A stretch of 64,000 nt of DNA from positions 62,001 to 126,000 of the forward strand of contig CAMIYM010000001.1 of assembly GCA_946403085.1 (NCBI GenBank), written 5' to 3'. Every line of letters begins with the position of its first letter. The first letter of the stretch is position 1. This document shows, piece by piece, positions 1 through 9,125 of the stretch. The position numbers and the translations under genes were made by a program. The DNA is from an uncultured Clostridia bacterium (GTDB lineage: Bacteria; Bacillota; Clostridia; Saccharofermentanales; Saccharofermentanaceae). The notes beneath the pieces are model-generated. The model saw only the letters and a list, made by a program, of their open reading frames with translations, made no database searches and was not told where the DNA came from.

Positions 1-216
1 GAAGACGGCCGTAAGCAGGGTGATGTCAAGGTAATCCCTTCACAGGACGGAACCACAGTTTACGTATTCTACTTCGAGTCAGCTAATCCTGCTTATGAGA
101 TCGTTGTTAAGAATGAGATCATTACAGAGAGATTTGCCAAGTGGAATAAAGATCTCGAGGCAAACAAGCCCGGTTATGAGATCAACGCAGGCTTAATTAA
201 GTATTTAATTTATTAA
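1..216 (+). CDS. C-terminal fragment of a protein truncated by the window edge (ends ...EINAGLIKYLIY*); family uncertain
   Basis: Frame 1 is open from base 1 to the TAA at 214-216 and is followed by a strong terminator hairpin. Confidence 0.6.
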   Translation, partial: EDGRKQGDVKVIPSQDGTTVYVFYFESANPAYEIVVKNEIITERFAKWNKDLEANKPGYEINAGLIKYLIY

Positions 217-245
217 TCTGCTTATTTATTAATATAAATACACCA

Positions 246-278
246 AGCGCCACTTTAATGAAGTGGCGCTTTTTATTT
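246..278 (+). terminator. Rho-independent terminator
   Basis: agcgccactt-taatg-aagtggcgct stem followed by a T-rich run. Confidence 0.85.
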
Positions 279-364
279 ATTCTGCCGACTGACTTACCCG
301 TTGTTTTCAAGTTAATATGTAAAAGATTTTTATAATCGGACAATCGGATAAGGAGGAAAATTCG

Positions 365-1324
365 ATGAAAAAGCTTTTAGCACTGATTCTCGGCCTTTCC
401 ATGATGCTCGGTATTGCTGCATGCGGCAAGAAGGTAGAAGTTCCTTCAAAGAGCGATGTAAAGAAAGCGGCTGCAGAAGAGTACGACATGGAATTCACTG
501 TTGACTCTGAAGATATTGCCGATGATGAGAAGTCAGCAGAGTGGGTATTGATCTCCAAGGACGGAACACTCGAACTTACTGTTACCTGGAATTCAAAGAA
601 GCCCGATGAATTTGCGTATGAAGAGGAAGAGCATCCTGAGGCTACTGAGACAGAGCCTGTAGCTTCCGCAGATACCTCTGAGACTACTGAACAGACAACA
701 ACAACTGCTGCTCCTGAGACAACTCCTGCTACATCAGAAGATACTTCAGCTGAATCTTCCTCAAGCGATTCAACTGCTTCAACTGTTAATGTAAATGGAA
801 CAAAGTTCGTTAACTTCGACGAGATGAACTTCTACATCAATGGTGTTAAGTACACTCTCGGAAAGACAACACTTCAGGACATGATCGATGCAGGCGCACC
901 TTTCAAGGACGGCGAACTCGAGAACGCAAAGAACAACGTTAAGTCTCACTATCAGTCCGCACCTATCAAGCTCGATATCGGTACAGGCTACAATGTATCC
1001 GTATATTGTTTCAATGAGACAGATTCAGGCAAGCCTATGAACGAGTGCTACATCAACGAGATCTACGTTCATATCAACATCAATTCTTCTGAACAGCAGA
1101 CCAAGCTTACTTTTGATTTCCCGCTTTCATTAAGCATGGATGATCTTAAGGCAAATGCAGGCGAGCCTACAGAGAAGCCTTACCACAACGAGGACAACCC
1201 GAAGTACACATATGATTACCTCGAGTACACAAAGAAGTCCAAGAAGTTCATGAACAGAAACAGATACAGATTCGAGTTCACAAACGGTAAGCTCCAGGGC
1301 TTCTATATGACATACATTCCTTAA
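365..1324 (+). CDS. Putative lipoprotein with Thr/Ser/Glu-rich linker (tandem paralogue 1)
   Basis: ORF; lipoprotein signal MKKLLALILGLSMMLGIAACGKK; RBS aaggagg upstream; paralogous to the next gene. Confidence 0.85.
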   Translation: MKKLLALILGLSMMLGIAACGKKVEVPSKSDVKKAAAEEYDMEFTVDSEDIADDEKSAEWVLISKDGTLELTVTWNSKKPDEFAYEEEEHPEATETEPVASADTSETTEQTTTTAAPETTPATSEDTSAESSSSDSTASTVNVNGTKFVNFDEMNFYINGVKYTLGKTTLQDMIDAGAPFKDGELENAKNNVKSHYQSAPIKLDIGTGYNVSVYCFNETDSGKPMNECYINEIYVHININSSEQQTKLTFDFPLSLSMDDLKANAGEPTEKPYHNEDNPKYTYDYLEYTKKSKKFMNRNRYRFEFTNGKLQGFYMTYIP

Positions 1325-1348
1325 CCGGAATTAAGCAGATTGACTAAT

Positions 1349-1382
1349 AAGGCTGTTCTTTTACGGAACAGCCTTTATTATT
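1349..1382 (+). terminator. Rho-independent terminator
   Basis: aaggctgttc...gaacagcctt stem followed by tattattt. Confidence 0.75.
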
Positions 1383-1451
1383 TGCTTGTTTAATTTTCGA
1401 AAAGCATGTGGTATTTTATATAGCGATATTCGGAATAGGAGGAATATTAAA

Positions 1452-2408
1452 ATGAAAAAGCTTATGGCACTTATTCTCGGCCTTTCAATGATGCTCGGAA
1501 TTGTCGCATGCGGCAAGAAGGTAGAAGTTCCTTCAAAGAGCGATGTTAAGAAAGCTGCTGCAGAAGAGTATGACATGGAATTCTCAGTTGATTCTGAGGA
1601 TGTTGCTGATGACGAGAAGACCGCTGAGTGGGTTTTGGTATCCAAGGACGGCACTCTCGAAGTAACTGTTACATGGGACGCTAAGAAGCCTGAAGACTTC
1701 GAGTTCGATGATAAGGAAATCAGCGAACCTACAACAGATACAACAGAGTCTGAGACAACAACTACAACTGAGGCTACAACAACCACAACAGAAGAGACAA
1801 CGACAACAGCTGATACTGCTGATTCTTCTGCCGCAAACACAGATGACAGCACAGCTGCTACAAACCCTAACCCTACAGGAGCTAAGTATGTTAACTTTGC
1901 TGACATGAGCTTCTACATCAAGGGCAAGAAGTACACACTCGGAAAGACAACACTTCAGGATCTTATCGATGACGGTGTTCCTTTCCAGGACGGTGAGCTT
2001 GACGATGCTAAGAACAACCTTAAGTCTCACTATCAGTCTTCTTACATCAAGCTTGATCCCGGTACAAAGGATTGCTATGTTTGGATCGAAGTATTCAACG
2101 ATTCAGATAAGGGTAAGCCGATGAACGAGTGCTACATCAACGAGATCATGTTCAAGATCGTTAATGATGCAGGCAAGAATCAGACATTCGTCTCATTTGA
2201 CTTCCCGATCTCTCTTACAATTGAAGAGCTTAAGGCAAATGCAGGTGAGCCTACAGAGAAGCCTTATCACAACGAGGACAACCCGAAGTACATTTATGAC
2301 ACACTTGCTTGGACACAGAAGGGCAAGAAGTTCATGAACAGAAACAGAATCGAGTTCGAATTCAGAAACAATGAATTAAGAGAATTCACAATGTTCTACA
2401 TTCCTTGA
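1452..2408 (+). CDS. Putative lipoprotein with Thr-rich linker (tandem paralogue 2)
   Basis: Start moved to ATG 1452 (MKKLMALILGLSMMLGIVACGKK) after RBS aggagg; long identical blocks with the 365-1324 product. Confidence 0.85.
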   Translation: MKKLMALILGLSMMLGIVACGKKVEVPSKSDVKKAAAEEYDMEFSVDSEDVADDEKTAEWVLVSKDGTLEVTVTWDAKKPEDFEFDDKEISEPTTDTTESETTTTTEATTTTTEETTTTADTADSSAANTDDSTAATNPNPTGAKYVNFADMSFYIKGKKYTLGKTTLQDLIDDGVPFQDGELDDAKNNLKSHYQSSYIKLDPGTKDCYVWIEVFNDSDKGKPMNECYINEIMFKIVNDAGKNQTFVSFDFPISLTIEELKANAGEPTEKPYHNEDNPKYIYDTLAWTQKGKKFMNRNRIEFEFRNNELREFTMFYIP

Positions 2409-2437
2409 TCTGACGGGTCAATAAGTTCTGAACACAT

Positions 2438-2468
2438 GAAGCTGTCCCATATGGGGCAGCTTCTTTTT
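2438..2468 (+). terminator. Rho-independent terminator
   Basis: gaagctgtccc-atat-ggggcagcttc followed by tttttt. Confidence 0.8.
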
Positions 2469-2514
2469 TGTTTAAGATTGACAACCTATCATTCGTATAG
2501 TATTTTTAACTCAA

Positions 2515-2803
2515 TTCAAACAAACCGTTGACGGAGAGTGAGTAGCTTAAAGGAAACCGTTCAAAGAGAGCCCGGGATGGTGAGATCCGGACACAAAGAC
2601 CTTTTAGCGAATGGACTCCGGAGGGCGCGGAGGAAAGGGTTAATCCCAAGTATATTGCGACGTGAGGCACGCGTAAGTTGCCGGAGATATGTTGGTATCT
2701 CTTAAGAGCACGAGTCAGATCGTGAAGCAAGGTGGCACCGCGGATATTAGTTTATTCGTCCTTGACTTAAAGACAATGGATCTTTAGTCAGGGGCTTTTT
2801 TAT
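2515..2803 (+). promoter_or_regulatory. T-box riboswitch leader (tRNA-Trp responsive) upstream of trpE
   Basis: T-box core aaggtggcaccgcgg; stem-I elements (agagagcccgggatggtgagatccgg); specifier-loop context gcGAA-TGG-Act with TGG at 2612-2614; terminator ccttgacttaaag...ctttagtcagggg-cttttttatt. Confidence 0.9.
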
Positions 2804-2840
2804 TGCCTTTGACTTGAGAAATAAGCCGGAGGTGACTTAT

Positions 2841-4301
2841 ATGAAAGTAGTGCCATCGATCGATGAAGTCAGAAAGCTTGCCGAAAGCGGCAAATACGAT
2901 GTCGTACCGCTCAGCTGTGAGATACTGTCTGATTTCACTACACCCATCGAGACTATCAGGATCTTAAAGAACGCTTCGACTCACGCATACATGCTGGAGT
3001 CTGCCATGGCAAATGAACGATGGGGAAGATATACATTCCTGGGCTTTGACCCCAAGCTTGAGATCACCTGCATCAACGGCGAGATAACATATGGCGATAA
3101 GACTGAGAAGACTGATGATCCGTCTAAGATCATAAGAGAGATCATGTCCCACTTCAAAAGCCCCAGATTCGATAATCTGCCTTCATTTACAGGCGGCCTT
3201 GTAGGATATTTCTCATACGATTACCTCGGATATGCCGAGCCGACAGCCAAGTGCGATGTTACAGACGAAGAGAACTTCAAGGATGTAGACCTCATGCTTT
3301 TCGATAAGGTCATAGCATTTGACCACGTAAGACAAAAGCTTGTCCTGATCGCGAACATGTCCTTGGAAGACATCGATAACGGTTATCAGGAGACAGTAGG
3401 AGAACTTGAATCCCTGATAGATCTTCTTAAGAATGGCGCGAAAAGTGACGAGCCAGAAGGAAAACTCCTCTCTGAAGTAAAGCCCCTTTTCTCAAAGGAA
3501 GAATACTGTGCCATGGTCGAAAAGGCGAAGCACCATATTTTCGAGGGAGACATATTCCAGATAGTCCTTTCCAACAGGCTTTCAGCCTCATTCGAAGGCA
3601 GCCTTCTTAACACATACAGGATCTTAAGGACCGTCAATCCGTCCCCTTATATGTTCTATTTTGCCGGAACCGATGTCGAGGTCGCAGGAGCATCCCCGGA
3701 GACATTGGTAAAGCTTGAAGACGGCATACTGCATACATTTCCGCTCGCGGGAACAAGGCCGCGCGGAAAGACGGATGAAGAGGACAGAAGACTTGAAGCA
3801 GAGCTCCTGGCTGACGAGAAGGAGCTTGCAGAGCACAACATGCTCGTAGACCTTGGACGCAATGACCTCGGCAAGATCAGCGAATTCGGCTCTGTAGAGG
3901 TCGAAAAGCTGAGGAGCATCGAGCGTTATTCCCACGTTATGCATATAGGTTCCACTGTAAGAGGCAGGATCGCATCCGGCTACGACGCTCTCGATGCGAT
4001 CGAGGCTGTCCTTCCGGCAGGTACCCTTTCCGGTGCTCCGAAGATCCGTGCATGCCAGCTTATCGGACAGCTCGAGAACAACAAGCGCGGCATCTACGGA
4101 GGTGCGATCGGATATATCGATTTTACGGGCAACATGGATACATGTATCGCGATCAGGATCGCATACAAGAAGAACGGCAAAGTCTTCGTAAGGAGCGGTG
4201 CCGGAATTGTTGCCGACTCTGTACCCGAGAAAGAATACGAAGAGTGCCTTAACAAAGCCAGGGCAGTCCTCAATTCACTGAATCTTGCCCAGGAGGTATA
4301 A
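2841..4301 (+). CDS. trpE: Anthranilate synthase component I
   Basis: LLESAM feedback motif, PAGTLSGAPKIRA chorismate-binding motif; ATG 2841 after ggaggtgacttat; T-box upstream; trpG downstream. Confidence 0.93.
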   Translation: MKVVPSIDEVRKLAESGKYDVVPLSCEILSDFTTPIETIRILKNASTHAYMLESAMANERWGRYTFLGFDPKLEITCINGEITYGDKTEKTDDPSKIIREIMSHFKSPRFDNLPSFTGGLVGYFSYDYLGYAEPTAKCDVTDEENFKDVDLMLFDKVIAFDHVRQKLVLIANMSLEDIDNGYQETVGELESLIDLLKNGAKSDEPEGKLLSEVKPLFSKEEYCAMVEKAKHHIFEGDIFQIVLSNRLSASFEGSLLNTYRILRTVNPSPYMFYFAGTDVEVAGASPETLVKLEDGILHTFPLAGTRPRGKTDEEDRRLEAELLADEKELAEHNMLVDLGRNDLGKISEFGSVEVEKLRSIERYSHVMHIGSTVRGRIASGYDALDAIEAVLPAGTLSGAPKIRACQLIGQLENNKRGIYGGAIGYIDFTGNMDTCIAIRIAYKKNGKVFVRSGAGIVADSVPEKEYEECLNKARAVLNSLNLAQEV

Positions 4302-4304
4302 GCA

Positions 4305-4871
4305 ATGATCCTTCTTATAGATAATTACGACAGTTTCTCATATAACCTCTATCAGCTCATAGGGGAGATCGATCCTGATATCAAAGTTATCCGCAATGAC
4401 GAGATGACCGTATCTGAGATAAGAGCTCTTGCTCCTGACAGGATCATCCTGTCACCCGGTCCCGGCAGGCCGGAAGATGCAGGCGTTATAGTGGAAGTCG
4501 CTGCAACTATACACGACATCCCGATCCTGGGCGTCTGCCTTGGACACCAGGCCATCTGCAATGCATATGGCGCCGTTATCACTTATGCTGACAAGCTCAT
4601 GCACGGCAAGCAGTCAGATGTGGGTCTCTATTCATATTGTCCGCTTTTTAAGGGGATAGGGGACCGCACCAAGGTCGCACGCTACCACTCGCTTGCCGCT
4701 GACCGTGACACGATCCCTGATTGTCTCCAGGTAACTGCTGTTGCAGATGACGGTGAGATCATGGCTGTCCAGCACAAGGAGTATCCTATCTTTGGAGTCC
4801 AGTTCCATCCGGAATCGATCCTTACGCCGGAGGGAAAGAAAATACTGGAAAACTTTCTTAGTATCAACTGA
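4305..4871 (+). CDS. trpG: Anthranilate synthase component II (glutamine amidotransferase)
   Basis: DNYDSFSYNL, GVCLGHQAI and FHPES motifs; directly downstream of trpE. Confidence 0.93.
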   Translation: MILLIDNYDSFSYNLYQLIGEIDPDIKVIRNDEMTVSEIRALAPDRIILSPGPGRPEDAGVIVEVAATIHDIPILGVCLGHQAICNAYGAVITYADKLMHGKQSDVGLYSYCPLFKGIGDRTKVARYHSLAADRDTIPDCLQVTAVADDGEIMAVQHKEYPIFGVQFHPESILTPEGKKILENFLSIN

Positions 4872-4896
4872 CTGCCTGAGGCAATAACCCCCCCTT

Positions 4897-4941
4897 AAAA
4901 ACAGCCCGCGAGCCCCAAGACGGCCGAGGGCTGTTTTATAT
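4897..4941 (+). terminator. Rho-independent terminator after trpG
   Basis: aaaacagccc...gggctgtttt with an internal hairpin. Confidence 0.75.
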
Positions 4942-4988
4942 AAAAAAAGAATAATTCCTATAAAATTCAGTCTTCACTAAAAAAGTTG

Positions 4989-5017
4989 TTGACAAAATTT
5001 GTCTGTATCTATATAAT
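4989..5017 (+). promoter_or_regulatory. SigA-type promoter for rpoBC
   Basis: TTGACA (4989-4994), 17-nt spacer, TATAAT (5012-5017): exact consensus. Confidence 0.85.
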
Positions 5018-5162
5018 TCTTTACTGCGTCGTAATGGGTTTGGGCAACTATGCCTATTTCTCTTGACGGGAAAGAATTTTTATGGTAAATAAAAATACTT
5101 TTCAACCAAGAAACCGCTTAAACCATGTGTTTTTAAGCTTTGTGTGAGGTGATTCGTTAACA

Positions 5163-8100
5163 ATGGTCCATTCCGTAAAACAAGGCAAGACAGAGCGACA
5201 GTCGTATTCCAAGATCAAAGAAGTAATCGAGGTGCCTAACCTTATCGAGAACCAGAAGCAGTCCTATCAGTGGTTCATCGACGAGGGTATGCAGCAGATT
5301 TTCGACGAAGTATCGCCGATTACTGATGATCAGGGTAAGTACGAGGTCTATTTTGTCGGAAAGATCTTCGATTCTGAGAATCCCTGTGATCCCACAGGTA
5401 AGGAAAAGGAAGGCAAAGGCAAGAAGAGCAAGGAGCCCAAGACTCCCGTTAAGCTCACTAAGTCTGCAATTATTGACAGCTGCAAGAAGAATGACAGCAA
5501 CTATGCCGCTCCTTTAAGCATTCAGCTCAGACTCCACAACAAGATCGATGGAACAGTTACAGATGAGACTGCTTTCGTCGGCAATTTCCCGATCATGACA
5601 GATCAGGGTACATTTATCGTCAACGGCGCAGAGCGTGTCGTCATCAACCAGATCGTAAGATCTCCCGGAGCTTACTATTCCGAGATGAGATCCAAAATGG
5701 GTAACAGACTGCTTTCTGCTGAACTTATCCCTTACAGAGGATCATGGATCCTTATCGAAGAGGATGAGAAGGAAAGCAAGCTTAATGCAAAAGAGAGAGC
5801 TCTTAAGGCTGCTGGTTCTCCTGATGCAAATACAGATCCTGACGAATATAACCTTATCTACATCGTAGTAGATAAGTCACATAAGATATCCCTCTCAGTA
5901 TTCCTGAGATGCTTAGGCCTCGTTTCTGACGAGGACATCATCAACATGTTCGGTGATGAAGAGTGCCTCAGAATGACTCTTGAGAAGGATGAGACAAAGA
6001 ATGCTGCTGATCCTTATACTGCAGCACTCCAGGAGTTCTTCAAGAAGGTTCGTAACAACGAGCCCTTCACAGTTGATAATGCGAAGAACATCCTCAACAA
6101 GACATATTTCGATTCATTGAGATACGATCTCGAGAGAGTAGGTATCTACAAGGTCAACAAGAAGTTCGAGTTCTCCGGAAGAATCATCGGAAGCAAGACA
6201 GCTGACAACGTAGTTACAGAAGACGGTGAGCTTATTTGCAAGAAGAACACCGTTGTTACAGAAGAGATCGCTAAGAAGATCGAAGATTCAGGCGTTATGG
6301 CTGTTCAGATCTTCCCCAGAAAGCTCGTTCGTGCAGCTGATGAGGATGAGTTCGAGGATGTACCTCTCAAGGTCATCGGCAACGGCAGAGTTGACGCTGA
6401 GGTCTTCATCGCTAACAGCATCTCAAAGGCTGATTTCAAGAAGTTCGATATCACAAGAACAGGCGTTAACGAGAAGGTTAGAGCAAGTGTCTTGAGAGAG
6501 ATCATCGAAGCAGTCAAGGAAGAGGGCAAGAATGACATTGCTGCCCGTCTTGAGGCTGCAATGGCTGAGCGTAAGGAAGACCTCATGCCCAGAAACCTCA
6601 CGATCGATGATATCTATGCATTCGTTTCTTACTACATCGGCCTCCACAGAGGTGTCGGCAGAATCGACAACATCGACCACTTGGGCAACAGAAGAGTTAA
6701 GTCTGTAGGCGAGCTCCTTCAGAACCAGCTCCGTACAGGTATCCAGAGAGTCGAGAAGAATACAAGAGACAGAATCTCTCAGATCTCCAGCAAAGAGGGC
6801 GAAGTTGTTACAGCTACAAGCCTTGTTAACACAAGACCTTTGAGCGCTGCATTCAGAGAGTTCTTCGGTTCATCACAGCTCTCAGCATTCGCTGACCAGA
6901 ACAACCCGCTGGCTGAGCTTACAAACAAGAGAAGACTTTCCGCATTGGGTCCTGGCGGTATCTCCCGTGAGAGAGCTTCAATGGAAGTCCGCGATATCAA
7001 CCCTACACACTACGGACGTATGTGTACTATCGAGACACCGGAAGGTCAGAACATCGGACTTATGACCTCTCTTGCTATCTATGCACGTATCAACAAGTAT
7101 GGTTTCATTGAGACACCTTACAGAAAGTACGACAAGGAAGCTCAGAGAGTTACTGACGAAGTTGTTTACATGTCCGCTGACGAAGAGGATGAGTACAACA
7201 TCGCTCAGGCTAACGAGCCTATCGACGAAGAAGGACGTTTCATCGGCAAGAAGATCGTATGCCGTTACTTGGACCAGTTCCTGCAGCTTGACCCTGATCA
7301 GGTCGACTACATGGACGTATCTCCTAAGCAGCTCGTATCCGTATCTACAAGCCTTATCCCGTTCCTTGGTAACGACGACGCTAACCGTGCCCTCATGGGT
7401 TCCAACATGCAGCGTCAGGCCGTACCTCTCATTAAGCCTGAAGCACCTATCATCGGTACAGGTATGGAATACCGTGCAGCTAAGGACTCCGGCGTATGTA
7501 TCGTTGCTTCACACGACGGTGTCGTTTCCTTCGTTGCAGCAGATAAGATCGAAGTTACAACAGCAGAAGGCACTGTAGATACATACATGCTCGCTAAGTA
7601 TCAGAGATCCAACCAGAGCACATGCATCAACCAGCGTCCTATCGTTGCCATCGGCGACAAGGTAAAGGCCGGCGATACTATCGCAGACGGTCCTGCTACA
7701 GACAACGGTGAGCTTGCTCTTGGACGTAACGTTCTCATCGGATTCACAACATGGGAAGGTTATAACTACGAGGACGCTGTTCTCGTAAATGAAAGAATCG
7801 TTAGAGATGATGTTTATACATCTATCCATATCGAAGAGCACGAGTGCGAAGCACGTGAGACAAAGCTCGGTGCTGAGCAGATCACAAGAGAAGTTCCTAA
7901 CGTCAGCGATGACGCTCTCTCCAACCTCGACGAGAACGGTATCGTCATGATCGGTGCCGAGGTTAAGGACGGAGACATCCTCGTTGGTAAGGTTTCACCT
8001 AAGGGTGAGACAGACCAGACAGCTGAAGAGAGACTTTATAAGGCAATCTTCAACGAGAGAGCAAGAGAAGTTAAGGATACTTCAAAGCGTGTTCCTCACG

Positions 8101-9107
8101 GCGGTTCCGGCGTAGTTGTTGACGTTGTTGTTTCCACAAAGGATACAAACGGCAACCTTAAGAACGGTGTTGACAAGAGAGTCCGCGTTTATGTCGCTCA
8201 GAAGAGAAAGCTCTCCATCGGCGACAAGATGGCAGGACGTCACGGAAACAAGGGTGTCGTCTCCAGAGTACTTCCTGAAGAGGATATGCCTTTCTTACCT
8301 GATGGTACAACACTCGATATCTGCTTGAACCCGTTGGGCGTTCCTTCCCGTATGAACATCGGTCAGCTCCTCGAGGTACACCTCGGACGTGCTGCCAAGG
8401 CACTCAACTGGAAGATCGCTACACCTGTATTCGACGGTGCAAACGAGAACGACATCGCTGATGCATTCGAGCTTGCAGGCATCGATAAGGACGGTAAGAC
8501 AGTCCTTTACGACGGACGTACAGGTGAACCTTTCGAGAACAGAGTTACTGTAGGTATCATGTACTACATGAAGCTTCACCACCTTGTTGACGACAAGATG
8601 CACGCAAGATCTACAGGACCTTACTCACTCGTTACACAGCAGCCTTTGGGCGGTAAAGCTCAGTTCGGCGGACAGAGATTCGGAGAAATGGAAGTTTGGG
8701 CACTCGAAGCTTACGGTGCTGCTCATACTCTCCAGGAGATCCTCACAGTTAAGTCCGACGATATCGAAGGCCGTTCAAAGACATATGACGCCATCATCCG
8801 CGGCAAGAACATTCCTGAACCGGGTATCCCTGAGTCATTCAATGTCCTTGTTAACGAGTTGAAGGCATTGGCACTCGATGTCCGCACATATACAGACGAT
8901 AAGGAATATATCGCTGAGGACAGACAGTCATTTGACACATACAGCGAAATGGATGAGTCAACAAGAGCTTCACTTGACGGTGAAGACGCAGAGTCTCCTT
9001 CCGATATTTTCAGCGAAGGCTTCGTAGAAGCTGATGAGCTTGGAAACATCAAGGAAGAAGAGGGCGACTTTGCTGACGATTTCGCCGGCGATGACGACGA
9101 CATGTAA
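5163..9107 (+). CDS. rpoB: DNA-directed RNA polymerase subunit beta
   Basis: 1314 aa; FFGSSQLS..., [22 protein letters not shown] motifs; followed by rpoC. Confidence 0.98.
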   Translation: MVHSVKQGKTERQSYSKIKEVIEVPNLIENQKQSYQWFIDEGMQQIFDEVSPITDDQGKYEVYFVGKIFDSENPCDPTGKEKEGKGKKSKEPKTPVKLTKSAIIDSCKKNDSNYAAPLSIQLRLHNKIDGTVTDETAFVGNFPIMTDQGTFIVNGAERVVINQIVRSPGAYYSEMRSKMGNRLLSAELIPYRGSWILIEEDEKESKLNAKERALKAAGSPDANTDPDEYNLIYIVVDKSHKISLSVFLRCLGLVSDEDIINMFGDEECLRMTLEKDETKNAADPYTAALQEFFKKVRNNEPFTVDNAKNILNKTYFDSLRYDLERVGIYKVNKKFEFSGRIIGSKTADNVVTEDGELICKKNTVVTEEIAKKIEDSGVMAVQIFPRKLVRAADEDEFEDVPLKVIGNGRVDAEVFIANSISKADFKKFDITRTGVNEKVRASVLREIIEAVKEEGKNDIAARLEAAMAERKEDLMPRNLTIDDIYAFVSYYIGLHRGVGRIDNIDHLGNRRVKSVGELLQNQLRTGIQRVEKNTRDRISQISSKEGEVVTATSLVNTRPLSAAFREFFGSSQLSAFADQNNPLAELTNKRRLSALGPGGISRERASMEVRDINPTHYGRMCTIETPEGQNIGLMTSLAIYARINKYGFIETPYRKYDKEAQRVTDEVVYMSADEEDEYNIAQANEPIDEEGRFIGKKIVCRYLDQFLQLDPDQVDYMDVSPKQLVSVSTSLIPFLGNDDANRALMGSNMQRQAVPLIKPEAPIIGTGMEYRAAKDSGVCIVASHDGVVSFVAADKIEVTTAEGTVDTYMLAKYQRSNQSTCINQRPIVAIGDKVKAGDTIADGPATDNGELALGRNVLIGFTTWEGYNYEDAVLVNERIVRDDVYTSIHIEEHECEARETKLGAEQITREVPNVSDDALSNLDENGIVMIGAEVKDGDILVGKVSPKGETDQTAEERLYKAIFNERAREVKDTSKRVPHGGSGVVVDVVVSTKDTNGNLKNGVDKRVRVYVAQKRKLSIGDKMAGRHGNKGVVSRVLPEEDMPFLPDGTTLDICLNPLGVPSRMNIGQLLEVHLGRAAKALNWKIATPVFDGANENDIADAFELAGIDKDGKTVLYDGRTGEPFENRVTVGIMYYMKLHHLVDDKMHARSTGPYSLVTQQPLGGKAQFGGQRFGEMEVWALEAYGAAHTLQEILTVKSDDIEGRSKTYDAIIRGKNIPEPGIPESFNVLVNELKALALDVRTYTDDKEYIAEDRQSFDTYSEMDESTRASLDGEDAESPSDIFSEGFVEADELGNIKEEEGDFADDFAGDDDDM

Positions 9108-9125
9108 AGGAGATAAAAGATAGAT

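Noticed and set aside
1361-2030. Minus-strand Val/Ser- and Cys-rich ORFs over the second lipoprotein
   Set aside because: They mirror the Thr-rich (ACA/ACT) linker on the other strand.
2506-2730. 74-aa minus-strand ORF
   Set aside because: It overlaps the T-box leader, whose conserved elements explain the sequence.
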